NCBI GenBank assembly: GCA_021784375.1
Contig: JAJXSV010000007.1
Span: 1-22,962, forward strand
Source: Actinomycetes bacterium
GTDB lineage: Bacteria; Actinomycetota; Actinomycetes; S36-B12; UBA5976
DNA: 22,962 nucleotides
Direction: 5' to 3'
This document shows, piece by piece, positions 7,907 through 17,204 of this stretch. The translations under genes and the position numbers were made by a program. Numbering within the stretch: the stretch's first letter is position 1; each line of letters starts with the position of its first letter. Below the pieces are notes generated by a model. The model searched no databases. It saw only the letters and a list, made by a program, of their open reading frames with translations, and was not told the origin of the DNA.

Positions 7907-8724
7907 CGGCCAACCCGGCCGAAGTCGGCCATGTCCAGCTCACGCGCGATGGCGGTGGCCGCGGCCCGGAGGCTGGGGAGCAGGGTTGAGGGTTCGGCCC
8001 CCTGACCGTGCATCACCACCGAGAGCGCAGCGATGACCTCATGGCCGCCACGGGTGATCGGCACCGCGGCGGAGGCGACGGGCGGGGTTGCGGAGAGCGG
8101 GACCGCCTTCACCAGGCAGAAACCATCCCGACGGATCTGGGCCAGACGGGCCCGGACCTCGCGAGGAGACGCCGGTACGGGATCCGGCGCCATGGTCATG
8201 GGCTCGAGCAGGACCTGCTCCTGCAGCATGGCCGGCGCGAAGGCGAGCAGCACCAGGCCGGCCGACGTGTAGTAGAGGGGGATGTCCCCCGTGGCGGCAA
8301 AGGGCATGTATGCCGCCTGGTGCCCGGAGAGGCGTTCGATGATGAGGCCGCGGTTGCCGTCGAGGACCGCCAGCAGCACGTTCTCGTGGGTGGCCTCGAC
8401 GAGGTCGGTCATGTGGGGCAGCGCCACCTGACGCAGCCCCATGCCGCGCGGCGCCAGTGCACCCATCTCCCAGAGACGGAGCCCGATCACGAAGCGCCCG
8501 TCCTCGCGGCGCTCGAGGGCGCCGGCCGCGATGAGCCGATTGGCCAGGCGCAGGGTGGTGCTGGCCGGTTGCCCGCAGGCACGTGCGAGTTCGGCGAGGG
8601 CCAGGCTGCGGCGACTCGTGGAGAAGGCGCCGAGCAGGGCGAAGGCACGATCGATGACCGGCTCACCGCGGCTGGGCTTGCGACCTCGGGAGCGAGCTGC
8701 CTCCACGGCCATTGGGCGCGCCAT
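7903..8724 (-). CDS. IclR-family transcriptional regulator
   Basis: The product is a DNA-binding regulator of about 273 residues. The N-terminal winged helix-turn-helix (VIDRAFALLGAF, then LALAELARACGQPASTTLRLANRL) is at about residues 24-70. The C-terminal ligand-binding domain follows, with the family patterns MTDLVEATHENVLLAVLDG and PLYYTSAGLVLLAF. The gene lies between the glycosidase pair and the transporter operon, diverges from the transporter and converges with the GH43 gene, so it is the obvious local regulator, probably sensing a sugar from the locus. The start is uncertain. ATG 8724 has a GGAGG only 2 bases upstream, ATG 8712 has the same GGAGG 14 bases upstream, and a TTG at 8751 is also in frame. 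Its stop, TAG at 7905-7903, shares CTAG with the GH43 stop. Confidence 0.88.
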   Translation of the reverse strand: MARPMAVEAARSRGRKPSRGEPVIDRAFALLGAFSTSRRSLALAELARACGQPASTTLRLANRLIAAGALERREDGRFVIGLRLWEMGALAPRGMGLRQVALPHMTDLVEATHENVLLAVLDGNRGLIIERLSGHQAAYMPFAATGDIPLYYTSAGLVLLAFAPAMLQEQVLLEPMTMAPDPVPASPREVRARLAQIRRDGFCLVKAVPLSATPPVASAAVPITRGGHEVIAALSVVMHGQGAEPSTLLPSLRAAATAIARELDMADFGRVGR

Positions 8725-8745
8725 CCCCTCCGCTTGTTTGCAACG

Positions 8746-8773
8746 ATTCAATCACGACTGCCATTGAATGGCA
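8746..8773. promoter_or_regulatory. Overlapping palindromes: candidate IclR operator
   Basis: TGCCATTGAATGGCA at 8759-8773 is a perfect palindrome (7-bp arms, central G). Overlapping it, ATTCAAT (8746-8752) and ATTGAAT (8763-8769) form a second perfect inverted repeat with a 10-base spacer. The site sits between the divergent iclR-family and solute-binding-protein genes, which is where an autoregulating IclR protein controlling the operon would bind. Which palindrome is used, and whether IclR binds, is inferred. Confidence 0.55.
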
Positions 8774-8864
8774 ATGCCGTGGATGGGCTTCGGAGGGCGC
8801 GCGCACAGTGTGCCCACATCAACGATCGGTGCCTGCTGGCGCCGAGCCCGCAGAGGAGACCTGC

Positions 8865-10403
8865 ATGATCCGAACCGCCACCCGTCGCTGGGTCGCTGCT
8901 GTGGCCGCGCTGGCCCTGGGCCTGTCCCTGGCCGCGGCCGCGCCGGCGTCCGCCGCCGTCAAGATGACGACACTCAACTACGGCATCGCCTACGACCCGG
9001 CCGCCAAGGGGTACGACCCCATGAAGACCAATGGCCAACGCGGTTTCTGGGAGGCGCTGTACGACGGTCTGTTCATCGACTCCGCGAACGGCAAGGTCAA
9101 GCCGAGCCTGGTGACCAGCTTCTCGAGCAGCGCCGACAACCTGAAGTTCTCCATGGCCATTCGCCGGGGCGTGAAGTTCTCGGACGGCTCCTCGTTGACT
9201 CCTGAGGTCGTCAAGATGAACCTCGACCGGCGCAACGACACGACGCTCACTGCATACGGCGCCTTCCGCAAGGGCGGGTCCTATGAGATCGCGTCCGTGG
9301 ACGTCGTCAACGGCAACGTCGTCATCACCTGGGCCAAGCCGCAGACGGATCCCACCGGCGCCTTCACCAACGAGACCGCGCTGATCGTGAGTGCACTCGG
9401 GCTGGGCAGCCCCCAGATCCTGGCCTCCGCTCCCTACGGCTCCGGTCCGTACAACCTGCAGAGGGCGGGCACCATCAAGGGCAATCAGTACACCCTGGTG
9501 AAGAACCGCAAGCACTGGAACGCCCGCGCCTACGCCTTCACCAAGATCGTGTACAGGACCATCCTCAACTCCCAGGCCCTGGCCAATGCCGTGGTGTCCG
9601 GTCAGGTCGACTACGCCCTCGTCGACGACAACAAGACCGTGGCCTTCCTCAAGGCGCGCAGAGCCGGACTGTCCTCGACCGGCGGCAAGATCTCGATGCT
9701 GCTGTTCTGGGACAAGCTGGGGAAGAACGTGCCCGCCTTCAAGGATGTGCGCGTGCGCCAGGCGATCGGCCTCGCGATCAACCGTGCCGCATACGTCAAT
9801 GCACTGCACAAGGGAGACGAGCCGACCGCGAACATGGTGGCCAAGGGCTTCCCCGGCTACCTGCCCTCACTGGACAAGACCTGGGGCTACAACCCGAGCA
9901 AGGCCAGGCAGTTGCTCGCCGACGCCGGCTATGCGAACGGCTTCACGTTCTCCGTGACTACCAGCGCCGATGCCGTCCCTGACTACGCCTTCCTGGCCAA
10001 GCAGTTGAGTGCCGTGGGCATCACCATGCAGCCGAAGGTGGCCGCATCCACCGATGAGATCTTCGCAGCGGTCATGACCGATGGACTGGGACTGCTCCCC
10101 GGCGTCACCATGACCGATCCCTTCGGCTTCATCATCGGTGTGCTCGTCAACGGCTTCGCCAACATGCAGAAGGCGCAGTCACCGGAGATCGCGGGGGCCC
10201 TCGGTCAGTACTTCGCGGCCCAGACGGCCGGGGCGAAGAAGGCGGCGCTGGAGAACCTCAACACGGCCGTGGTCACGCAGGCCTGGGCCATCCCGCTACT
10301 CGAGGGCCGGACCTACGTCACCTTCAATGCCAAGAGGATCAAGCCGGTCGTCTTCGAGCAGGGTGTCTCGCAGCCGCGACTGGCCACCATCAAGCCGCTC
10401 TAG
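8865..10403 (+). CDS. ABC transporter solute-binding protein, family 5 (Dpp/Opp type)
   Basis: This is the extracytoplasmic receptor of the following importer, 512 residues and of typical length for SBP_bac_5. Residues 1-31 form a Sec signal peptide: RRW, a long Ala/Leu/Val core, and A-P-A-S-A before the predicted cut near residue 31. Family features follow, such as YDPMKTNGQRGFWEALYDGL, DNLKFSMAIRRGVKFSDGSSLTP split across the early domain, and VRQAIGLAINRAAYV. There is no lipobox cysteine, which is unusual for a Gram-positive binding protein. Family 5 proteins bind peptides but also nickel, opines and oligosaccharides. The glycosidase neighbours favour a glycoside or oligosaccharide here. 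The ATG at 8865 has AGAGGAG (8852-8858) 6 bases upstream. It is the first gene of the transporter/GH1 operon. Confidence 0.9.
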   Translation: MIRTATRRWVAAVAALALGLSLAAAAPASAAVKMTTLNYGIAYDPAAKGYDPMKTNGQRGFWEALYDGLFIDSANGKVKPSLVTSFSSSADNLKFSMAIRRGVKFSDGSSLTPEVVKMNLDRRNDTTLTAYGAFRKGGSYEIASVDVVNGNVVITWAKPQTDPTGAFTNETALIVSALGLGSPQILASAPYGSGPYNLQRAGTIKGNQYTLVKNRKHWNARAYAFTKIVYRTILNSQALANAVVSGQVDYALVDDNKTVAFLKARRAGLSSTGGKISMLLFWDKLGKNVPAFKDVRVRQAIGLAINRAAYVNALHKGDEPTANMVAKGFPGYLPSLDKTWGYNPSKARQLLADAGYANGFTFSVTTSADAVPDYAFLAKQLSAVGITMQPKVAASTDEIFAAVMTDGLGLLPGVTMTDPFGFIIGVLVNGFANMQKAQSPEIAGALGQYFAAQTAGAKKAALENLNTAVVTQAWAIPLLEGRTYVTFNAKRIKPVVFEQGVSQPRLATIKPL

Positions 10404-10415
10404 GCACACCGCCAC

Positions 10416-10453
10416 CGGATGGCGGCCGGGCGCTCCCTCCCGGCCGCCATCCG
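10416..10453 (+). terminator. Strong hairpin between the binding-protein and permease genes
   Basis: Arms 10416-10430 and 10439-10453 are perfectly complementary over 15 bp around an 8-base loop (10431-10438). The hairpin starts 12 bases after the binding-protein stop and lies 19 bases before the permease ATG. No T-tract follows. In transporter operons such structures often cause partial termination or stabilise upstream mRNA, giving more binding protein than membrane components. That role is inferred here. Confidence 0.7.
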
Positions 10454-10472
10454 CTTGATCCAGCGAGGAACC

Positions 10473-11417
10473 ATGCTGCGCTACATCGGAAGACGACTGC
10501 TCATTGCCATCGGCACGGTATTCACCTCCTCGATCATCAGCTTCCTGTTGGTGCATGCGACAAAGGGCTCACCGGGTGCCGTGGCGTTGGGTATGGGCGC
10601 GTTGCCTTCGGACATCGGGAAGTTCAATCAGTCGGTGGGCTGGAACGACCCCTGGGTCACGCAGTACCTGCGCTGGCTCGGTCATCTGCTGCACGGCAGC
10701 CTCGGGGAATCCATCATCGACAGCAGACCCATTCTCGATGACCTGCTGGCGCGGCTGCCGGTGACCGCCTCCATGGCCTTCTCCGCCACCATCCTCAGCG
10801 CCGTCGTCGGCGTTCTGCTGGGCGTCGCCGCGGCCGTACGCGGGGGCTTCGTCGACCGCGCGATCTCCGTGGTGAGTGGGGTCTCCTTCTCGCTGCCCGC
10901 GTTCTGGGTGGGCATCGTGCTCGTGTACTTCCTCGCCATCGTGCACCCACTGCTACCGGCAACCGGCTATGTCTCACCCATGGACGGAGGCATCGGCGGA
11001 TGGGCCAGGAGCCTCACCCTGCCGGTGCTGGCGCTGGCGATAGGCGGCGCGGCCGGTGTTGCTCGCACGGCTCGCGCATCGATGCTTGACGCCATCCAGG
11101 CCGAGCACATCCGCACCCTGCGCGCCATGGGCACCCCGGAGTGGCGCATCCGCTACGTCCACGCGCTTCGCTTCGCCAGTGTGCCGGTCGTCGCCGTGCT
11201 GGGCATGCAGTTCGTCCTGCTGTTCAGCGGTTCCGTGGTTGCGGAGCAACTCTTCGCATTGCCGGGGCTGGGGCAAGCGAGCGCGGCTGCAGCGAGCAGT
11301 CATGACTTCCCGGTGGTCCAGGCCATCGTGCTCATCGCCACCACGGTGGTGGTGGTCACGAACCTCGTGATCGACCTGGCCATCGGCATGCTCGACCCCA
11401 AGGTTCGTGTCGCATGA
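10473..11417 (+). CDS. ABC transporter permease, DppB-like
   Basis: This is the first membrane subunit of the importer, 314 residues, with the BPD_transp_1 fold. The N-terminal MLRYIGRRLLIAIGTVF segment and the early periplasmic region ending WLGHLLHGSLGES are typical of DppB/OppB proteins. About six membrane helices follow. The ATPase-contacting loop reads RTARASMLDAIQAEHIRTLR and continues RAMGTPEWRI. The ATG at 10473 has GAGG 4 bases upstream. The upstream frame runs through the hairpin and is not used. The last codon overlaps the next gene as ATGA (11414-11417), so translation is probably coupled. Confidence 0.9.
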   Translation: MLRYIGRRLLIAIGTVFTSSIISFLLVHATKGSPGAVALGMGALPSDIGKFNQSVGWNDPWVTQYLRWLGHLLHGSLGESIIDSRPILDDLLARLPVTASMAFSATILSAVVGVLLGVAAAVRGGFVDRAISVVSGVSFSLPAFWVGIVLVYFLAIVHPLLPATGYVSPMDGGIGGWARSLTLPVLALAIGGAAGVARTARASMLDAIQAEHIRTLRAMGTPEWRIRYVHALRFASVPVVAVLGMQFVLLFSGSVVAEQLFALPGLGQASAAAASSHDFPVVQAIVLIATTVVVVTNLVIDLAIGMLDPKVRVA

Positions 11418-13287
11418 CGATCCCTGCATTCATGCGTCGACCCGGGGGCGCCTTCGGGACGAGCTGGATGGCCTTGCTCATCCTCCTCTCGGCGACCAGT
11501 CGCTGGTGGTTGCCGTACGGCATCAACGACCAGCATTACGACGACACACTGCAAGGCCCCTCAAGGCTGCACTGGCTCGGCACCGATGATCTGGGCAGGG
11601 ACATCCTGAGCCGCCTGTTCTCCTCCAGCGGCAGCATGTTGCTGGCCTCGCTCATCACCATCGTGGTGGCGTTCGGGCTCGGCATCCCAGCCGCCCTGTG
11701 GGCCGCCGAGAAGCCGCGGGTGCAGACGGTTCTGGGTCGCGTTGCGGAGATCATCTTCGCCCTGCCCATGATGATCATCCTGCTCGCCGTCATCGGAGCC
11801 ATCGGGGTCAGGACCAACACCATGATGGTGGTGCTCGGCGTGCTCATCAGCCCGGCCGTCTACCGGATGCTGCTCGGAGTGGCCCTGTCGTTGCGGCAAC
11901 GCCTGTTCGTCGATGCCGCGCGAGTCAACGGCATGGGCGCCATCCGCGTGAGCATCCGGCACATCCTGCCGGGCATGGTGCGCGCGATCTGGGTCCAGGT
12001 GGCACTGCTCTTCGCGGTGTCCATCCTCATCCAGGCGGGCCTCGCCTTCATGGGCTTCGGCCCCCAGGAGCCGAACCCCAGCTGGGGCGGCATGATCAAC
12101 GCGGCCTCCGTCCATGTGTATGACGCGCCATGGATGCTGGTCCCCACGGGACTGGCGCTGGCCCTGACGGTGATCGCGGCCAACGAGATCGGCGACGCCA
12201 TTGCGGCCACGGCGCCGGGTGTCGTCGTCGTCGAGACGGTGCGTCGCCGCAGGACTCCGCCCCCGGCTGCGAAGGGTGCGGCCCCTGCCAGCGCCGCCCT
12301 CTCGGTCCGTGACCTGCGGGTGTCCGTCTCCGGCGGCGCAGCACTCGTCACCGATGTGTCCTTCGACGTCGAGCCGGGCAAGGTGCTGGGCCTGGTCGGT
12401 GAATCGGGCTGTGGCAAGACGATGACGGCGCTCGCGGTCCTGGGGCTGCTGCCGAATGGCGTGGAGATCGGCCGCGGCGAGGTGTGGGTGGCTGGTCGCA
12501 ACCTCGTGGCCTGCACTGCTCACGAGTTGCAGCGGGTGCGCGGGAGCGAGATCGCGTTCATCTCCCAGGAGCCGATGGTGGCGCTCGATCCCATGTTCTC
12601 CGTGGCCTACCAACTCATGCAGCCCATCCGCCGACTGCGGGGGGTCGGCAAGGCGGAGGCCCGTCGGATCGCGGCGGAGCTCCTGCTGCAGGTGGGAATC
12701 GTCGACGTCGAGCGCATCATGCACTCCTATGCGCATCAGCTCTCCGGTGGCATGGCGCAGCGCGTCGCCATCGCCCTGGCGCTCACCGGCGAGCCCAAGG
12801 TGCTGATCGCGGACGAACCCACGACGGCGCTGGACGTCACGGTGCAAGCCGAGATCCTCAGTCTCCTCCGGGGGATCATCGCCTCGCGGGGCATGTCGTT
12901 GGTACTCGTCACGCACGACCTGGGCGTGGTGGCGGACATCTGCGACACCGTTGCCGTGATGTATGCGGGCGAGATCGTGGAAACCGGGGCCATGGCAACG
13001 GTTCTCGATCACCCCACGCATCCCTACGCCTTCGCGCTCAAGGGCGCGGACCCGCATGTTCCGGCGGGTGTCCCCGTGCCGAAGCGCCTGCTCTCCATCG
13101 AGGGCAGCGTGCCGGCCCCCGCGGACTGGGTGGTCTCCTGCCGCTTCGAGCCGCGCTGCCCCTTCGCAGACGCCGCCTGCCGCGCCCCGTCGCGCCTGCT
13201 GCTGTCGCCGACGGGCGGGCTCGTGCGTTGTGTGCGTGCCAACGAACTCGACGCGCAGGCTTCCGCCCGCATGGGAGGAGATCCACG

Positions 13288-13291
<4 letters not shown>
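11414..13291 (+). CDS. Fused ABC permease (DppC-like) and ATP-binding protein (DppD-like)
   Basis: A single 625-residue polypeptide joins two importer subunits that are usually separate. Residues 1 to about 275 are a DppC-type permease: LGTDDLGRDILSRL near residue 55, then membrane helices and the VDAARVNGMGAIRVSIRHIL coupling loop. After a Pro/Ala-rich linker (about 276-295), residues 296-625 form the ATPase: Walker A GESGCGKT with Lys335, Q-loop SQEP, signature LSGGM at 443-447, Walker B VLIADE with Asp467/Glu468, and H-loop His501. A C-terminal oligopeptide-type cysteine motif follows (CRFEPRCPFADAAC). All nucleotide-binding residues are intact. No stop or frameshift lies in the linker, so the fusion looks genuine. 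Similar permease/ATPase fusions are annotated in actinobacteria. It overlaps both neighbours by 4 bases. Confidence 0.93.
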
Positions 13292-14244
<953 letters not shown>

Positions 14245-14275
14245 TCCGTCCCTACGAACAACCGGAGACTTCCGC

Positions 14276-15526
14276 ATGCGCCAATTCCCCGATGGCTTCC
14301 TCTGGGGCGCCTCCACCGCCGGCCACCAGGTCGAGGGCAACAACCGCAACAGCGACCTGTGGCTGCTCGAGCAACTGCCGGTGACGCTCTTCAAGGAGCC
14401 TTCCGGTCTTGCCTGCAACAGCTACGAGATGTGGGAGGACGATCTCGACCTCGCGCAGTCGATCGGCCTGAACACCTACCGGTTCTCCGTTGAGTGGGCA
14501 CGCGTGGAGCCCGAGCGTGGTAGGTACTCGCAGGAGGCACTCGACCATTACGCGGCCATCGTCAGGGGCTGTCGCTCCCGGGGCCTGGAGCCCGTCGTCA
14601 CCTACAACCACTTCGTGGCCCCGCTGTGGTTCACGGCGGGTGGCGGGTGGCTGTCCCCCGATTCGTCCGTGCTGTTCGCCTCGTACTGCACGGTGGTGAC
14701 CCGCGCACTGGGCGATGGCATCAGCTGGGCCATGACCATGAACGAGCCCAACATCCGCAACATCCTCGATCACGCGGGCCTGCCGGAGTTCCTGCATGGC
14801 CTGCTCGTGAGGATGCTGCAATGTGCTGAGGACGAGCTCGGCGTCGAGCGGTTCAGGGGGGTGCAGTTCTTCCTGCCGGAGGACGCCGAGGCCATGCGGG
14901 ACGCGCTGGCCGTGGGACACCGTGCGGCGCGCGCTGCCATCAAGGCGGTGGCACCGCACATCAAGGTGGGTTTGGGCCTTGCCATGATGGACGATGTCGC
15001 GGTCGGCGAGGCGCCCGCACTCGCGCGGAAACGGCGTGACTGCTACGACACCTGGCTCGAACTGGCCAAGGAGGATGACTTCATCGGCGTGCAGAACTAC
15101 TCGCGCGCACTCTTCGGGCCCGATGGACTGCTCCCAGTCCCCGCTGGTGCTCCGCGGAACCAGGGCGGTGAGGAGACCTACGCGCCTTCGCTCGCCAACT
15201 GCGTGCGCTACGCCCACGCGCAGACCGGTGTGCCGGTGTTCATCACGGAACACGGTCTGTCGACTGCAGACGATCGGCGCCGGGTCGAGTTCATCGTGGC
15301 CTCACTCGCGCATCTGCACGATGTCATCGAGTCCGGCCTGCCGGTGATCGGCTACTGCCACTGGTCACTGCTCGACAACTTCGAGTGGGTGGCGGGGTAT
15401 GAGCCGGAATTCGGGCTGGTCGCCGTCGACGAGATCTCCTTCGAGCGGACACCGAAGCCGAGCGCTGGCGTCTACGGTGCCATTGCCCGATCCAACGGGC
15501 TCTCGCACATCGGCGAGGAGCGTTGA
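14276..15526 (+). CDS. GH1 beta-glycosidase (beta-glucosidase type)
   Basis: This is a retaining beta-glycosidase of 416 residues, somewhat shorter than the usual 440-480. The N-terminal FPDGFLWGASTAGHQVEG and YRFSVEWARVEP motifs are canonical. Acid/base Glu157 lies in MNEPN, nucleophile Glu325 in ITEHG, and the aglycone-side motif GYCHWSLLDNFEW precedes GYEPEFGLVAVD. Substrate could be beta-glucosides, galactosides or fucosides. The region between the two glutamates is compact. The ATG at 14276 has GGAG 8 bases upstream and lies 31 bases after the ATPase stop, so it is the last gene of the importer operon. No signal peptide is present, so it probably cleaves imported glycosides after rhamnose or pentose removal. 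Confidence 0.92.
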   Translation: MRQFPDGFLWGASTAGHQVEGNNRNSDLWLLEQLPVTLFKEPSGLACNSYEMWEDDLDLAQSIGLNTYRFSVEWARVEPERGRYSQEALDHYAAIVRGCRSRGLEPVVTYNHFVAPLWFTAGGGWLSPDSSVLFASYCTVVTRALGDGISWAMTMNEPNIRNILDHAGLPEFLHGLLVRMLQCAEDELGVERFRGVQFFLPEDAEAMRDALAVGHRAARAAIKAVAPHIKVGLGLAMMDDVAVGEAPALARKRRDCYDTWLELAKEDDFIGVQNYSRALFGPDGLLPVPAGAPRNQGGEETYAPSLANCVRYAHAQTGVPVFITEHGLSTADDRRRVEFIVASLAHLHDVIESGLPVIGYCHWSLLDNFEWVAGYEPEFGLVAVDEISFERTPKPSAGVYGAIARSNGLSHIGEER

Positions 15527-15547
15527 AGCTGAAGACCGGGAACACGA

Positions 15548-15566
15548 GGGCGGTGTGAGACCGCCC
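15548..15566 (+). terminator. Hairpin after the GH1 gene
   Basis: GGGCGGT and ACCGCCC form a perfect 7-bp stem with loop GTGAG, 22 bases after the GH1 stop. Outer GACCGG (15534-15539) and CCGGTC (15572-15577) could extend it into a nested structure. There is no T-tract. Its position suggests the end of the importer operon. Confidence 0.55.
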
Positions 15567-15645
15567 AGCGGCCGGTCACCCGCTGCTCGCTGCACTGGCG
15601 TCGGCCTGGGATCCAACGCGGACTGAACGGCCGGGCCGCACTCGG

Positions 15646-15651
15646 TAGCAT
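15646..15651 (+). promoter_or_regulatory. Candidate -10 element for a leaderless quinone oxidoreductase mRNA
   Basis: TAGCAT fits the TANNNT pattern and ends 7 bases before the ATG at 15659, so transcription could start at the A of the start codon. No ribosome binding site is visible between it and the ATG. Leaderless mRNAs are common in actinobacteria. The -35 region is weak. Confidence 0.4.
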
Positions 15652-15658
15652 CATTCGC

Positions 15659-16624
15659 ATGCGGTCGGTTGTGGTTTCGGCATTCGGTGGCCTTGAGGCC
15701 CTGGCTCTGGTGGACGTGCCCGATCCCACGGCGTCCGCGGGACACGTGCTCGTCGATGTGCGTGTCTCCGGGCTGAATTTCGTCGATGTCTATCAACGCA
15801 CCGGGCTGTATCCGCTCCCGCTGCCCCTCGCGTGCGGGGTGGAGGGCGTGGGCACAGTGCGCGCAGTCGGAGACGGCGTGGCGGATGTGCACGCGGGCCA
15901 GCGCGTCGGCTGGCTGAGCGGGGGCCAGGGCAGTTTCGGCGACATGGTCGTCGTCACGGCAGACCGGGCGGTCCCGATCCCCGACGAGATCGACGACGTG
16001 ACTGCGGTGGCCCTGCTCATGCAAGGAGTCACGGCCCACTACCTGGTGACGGACACCTTCCACATCAAACCCGGCGATGTCGCGCTCGTCCATGCCGCTG
16101 CAGGCGGCGTGGGGCTGTTGCTCACGCAGATGATCACCCACCTCGGCGGCATCGTCATCGCCACCGCGTCGACGGAGGCGAAGCGTGACGCGGCGCGGGC
16201 TGCCGGAGCCGTCCACGCGCTGCCCTACGAGGACTTCGCCGTGGCCGTCCGCGAACTCACCGACGGCACCGGCGTGGACGTCGTGTACGACGGCGTCGGT
16301 GCGGCCACCTTCGACGGCAGCCTCGCATCCGTGCGCCCGCGCGGCCTGCTCGTGTGCTTCGGCAATGCGAGCGGACCGGTGCCACCGCTCGACGTCCTGC
16401 GCCTCAGCCAAGGGGGGTCCCTGTACGTGACCCGTCCCACCGTCGCGCACTACGCGCGCACTGCTGCGGAATTGCGGGCGCGTGCCGCGGACCTCTTCGC
16501 ATGGGTGGAGCAGGGCGTGCTGCGGGTGACACCTCCTACGCGCTACTCGCGTGACGATGTCGTTGAGGCGTTCCGGGCACTCGAGTCACGGCAGACCACC
16601 GGCAAGGTCGTGCTGGTGCACTGA
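15659..16624 (+). CDS. Zinc-free quinone oxidoreductase (MDR superfamily, QorA-like)
   Basis: This is a predicted NADPH-dependent quinone or enal reductase of 321 residues. The N-terminal GroES-like domain contains SGLNFVDVYQRTGLYP and GVEGVGTVRAVGDGV. The Rossmann domain has the QOR-type nucleotide motif HAAAGGVG and the signature VDVVYDGVGAATFDGSL. The zinc ligands of alcohol dehydrogenases are absent. The C-terminus ends ALESRQTTGKVVLVH, typical of the family. The ATG at 15659 is supported by the start of similarity. It is separated from the GH1 operon by a hairpin and probably transcribed on its own. It converges with the DsrE-like gene. Confidence 0.9.
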   Translation: MRSVVVSAFGGLEALALVDVPDPTASAGHVLVDVRVSGLNFVDVYQRTGLYPLPLPLACGVEGVGTVRAVGDGVADVHAGQRVGWLSGGQGSFGDMVVVTADRAVPIPDEIDDVTAVALLMQGVTAHYLVTDTFHIKPGDVALVHAAAGGVGLLLTQMITHLGGIVIATASTEAKRDAARAAGAVHALPYEDFAVAVRELTDGTGVDVVYDGVGAATFDGSLASVRPRGLLVCFGNASGPVPPLDVLRLSQGGSLYVTRPTVAHYARTAAELRARAADLFAWVEQGVLRVTPPTRYSRDDVVEAFRALESRQTTGKVVLVH

Positions 16625-16626
16625 AG

Positions 16627-16641
16627 CGGCGATGTGCGCCG
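16627..16641. terminator. Weak convergent hairpin
   Basis: CGGCG and CGCCG form a 5-bp stem around ATGTG in the 46-base gap between the convergent oxidoreductase and DsrE-like genes. It could serve both as a weak terminator, but the stem is short. Confidence 0.25.
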
Positions 16642-16670
16642 TTCGCCGACGCCTTGCCGGTCGGGTTGAA

Positions 16671-17021
16671 TCAGAAGACCAGGACCTTGTCCGCGGCCAG
16701 GGTGTGATCCGTGAGGGCCTCCATGGTCGATCGGTTGGCACCCTCGATGAGCATGGCCTCAGTGATGCCGCGCGCGTCCATGCAGGTGCCGCAGCACAGG
16801 ATGGCGCCACCGTTGCGCGTCACGCTCCCGATCATGCGGTCGAGCTTGTAGTAGCCATCCGGCGTCTTCTGTCCGGCGATGGCAGCGGTGACCCCGTCGC
16901 CCATGAGGAACACCGTCATCTCCACGCCCTCGCGCTTGGACATGGAGGACGCGAGGCGGATCGCGTTGTACGTGGAATCGAGGCCGTAGGCGGATCCATT
17001 GATGATCATGAGGGCTTTCAT
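16671..17021 (-). CDS. DsrE-like small sulfur-relay-fold protein
   Basis: This is a 116-residue protein of the DsrE/DsrF-like fold. The N-terminal strand MKALMIINGSAYGLDSTYNA, the middle MTVFLMGDGV and the conserved cysteine segment LCCGTC (Cys76, Cys77, Cys80) match the family. Such proteins handle sulfur or act as small redox/persulfide carriers, but this one has no tus or dsr partner nearby, so its role is unknown. The ATG at 17021 has AGGA 7 bases upstream. It diverges from the DedA-PAP2 gene across a 183-base gap and converges with the quinone oxidoreductase. Confidence 0.82.
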   Translation of the reverse strand: MKALMIINGSAYGLDSTYNAIRLASSMSKREGVEMTVFLMGDGVTAAIAGQKTPDGYYKLDRMIGSVTRNGGAILCCGTCMDARGITEAMLIEGANRSTMEALTDHTLAADKVLVF

Positions 17022-17175
17022 TGTGGTTCCTTGCTGTCGAGGTGGTGCTGCATCGCACCCATTATTCAAGGAAGGCCGCGAGGCGGAGTAGGGCAGAACT
17101 GATGCTCCTGAGCACGAGGGTCCCGGGCGGCCGCATTCGGTGAGCCCCGTCCGACGGTGGATGCTCCGGCGCGGT

Positions 17176-17198
17176 TATGGTGATCCCGACGTCAGGGG
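17176..17198 (+). promoter_or_regulatory. Candidate -10 element and ribosome binding site of the DedA-PAP2 gene
   Basis: TATGGT at 17176-17181 fits TANNNT and is followed by AGGGG at 17194-17198, 6 bases before the GTG start at 17205. This would give a leader of about 17 bases. No good -35 was seen. Apart from an AT-rich patch at 17061-17066 that could be a -10 for the divergent DsrE-like gene, the rest of the gap shows nothing. Confidence 0.3.
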
Positions 17199-17204
17199 TG
17201 CGAG

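Noticed and set aside
8803..8813. GCACAGTGTGC palindrome upstream of the binding-protein gene
   Set aside because: It is short, GC-rich and without a second copy near the other unit, so it is likely chance.
12230..12310. Frameshift or sequencing error joining two ABC genes
   Set aside because: The linker is continuous and in frame, both domains are complete, and such fusions are known in actinobacteria.
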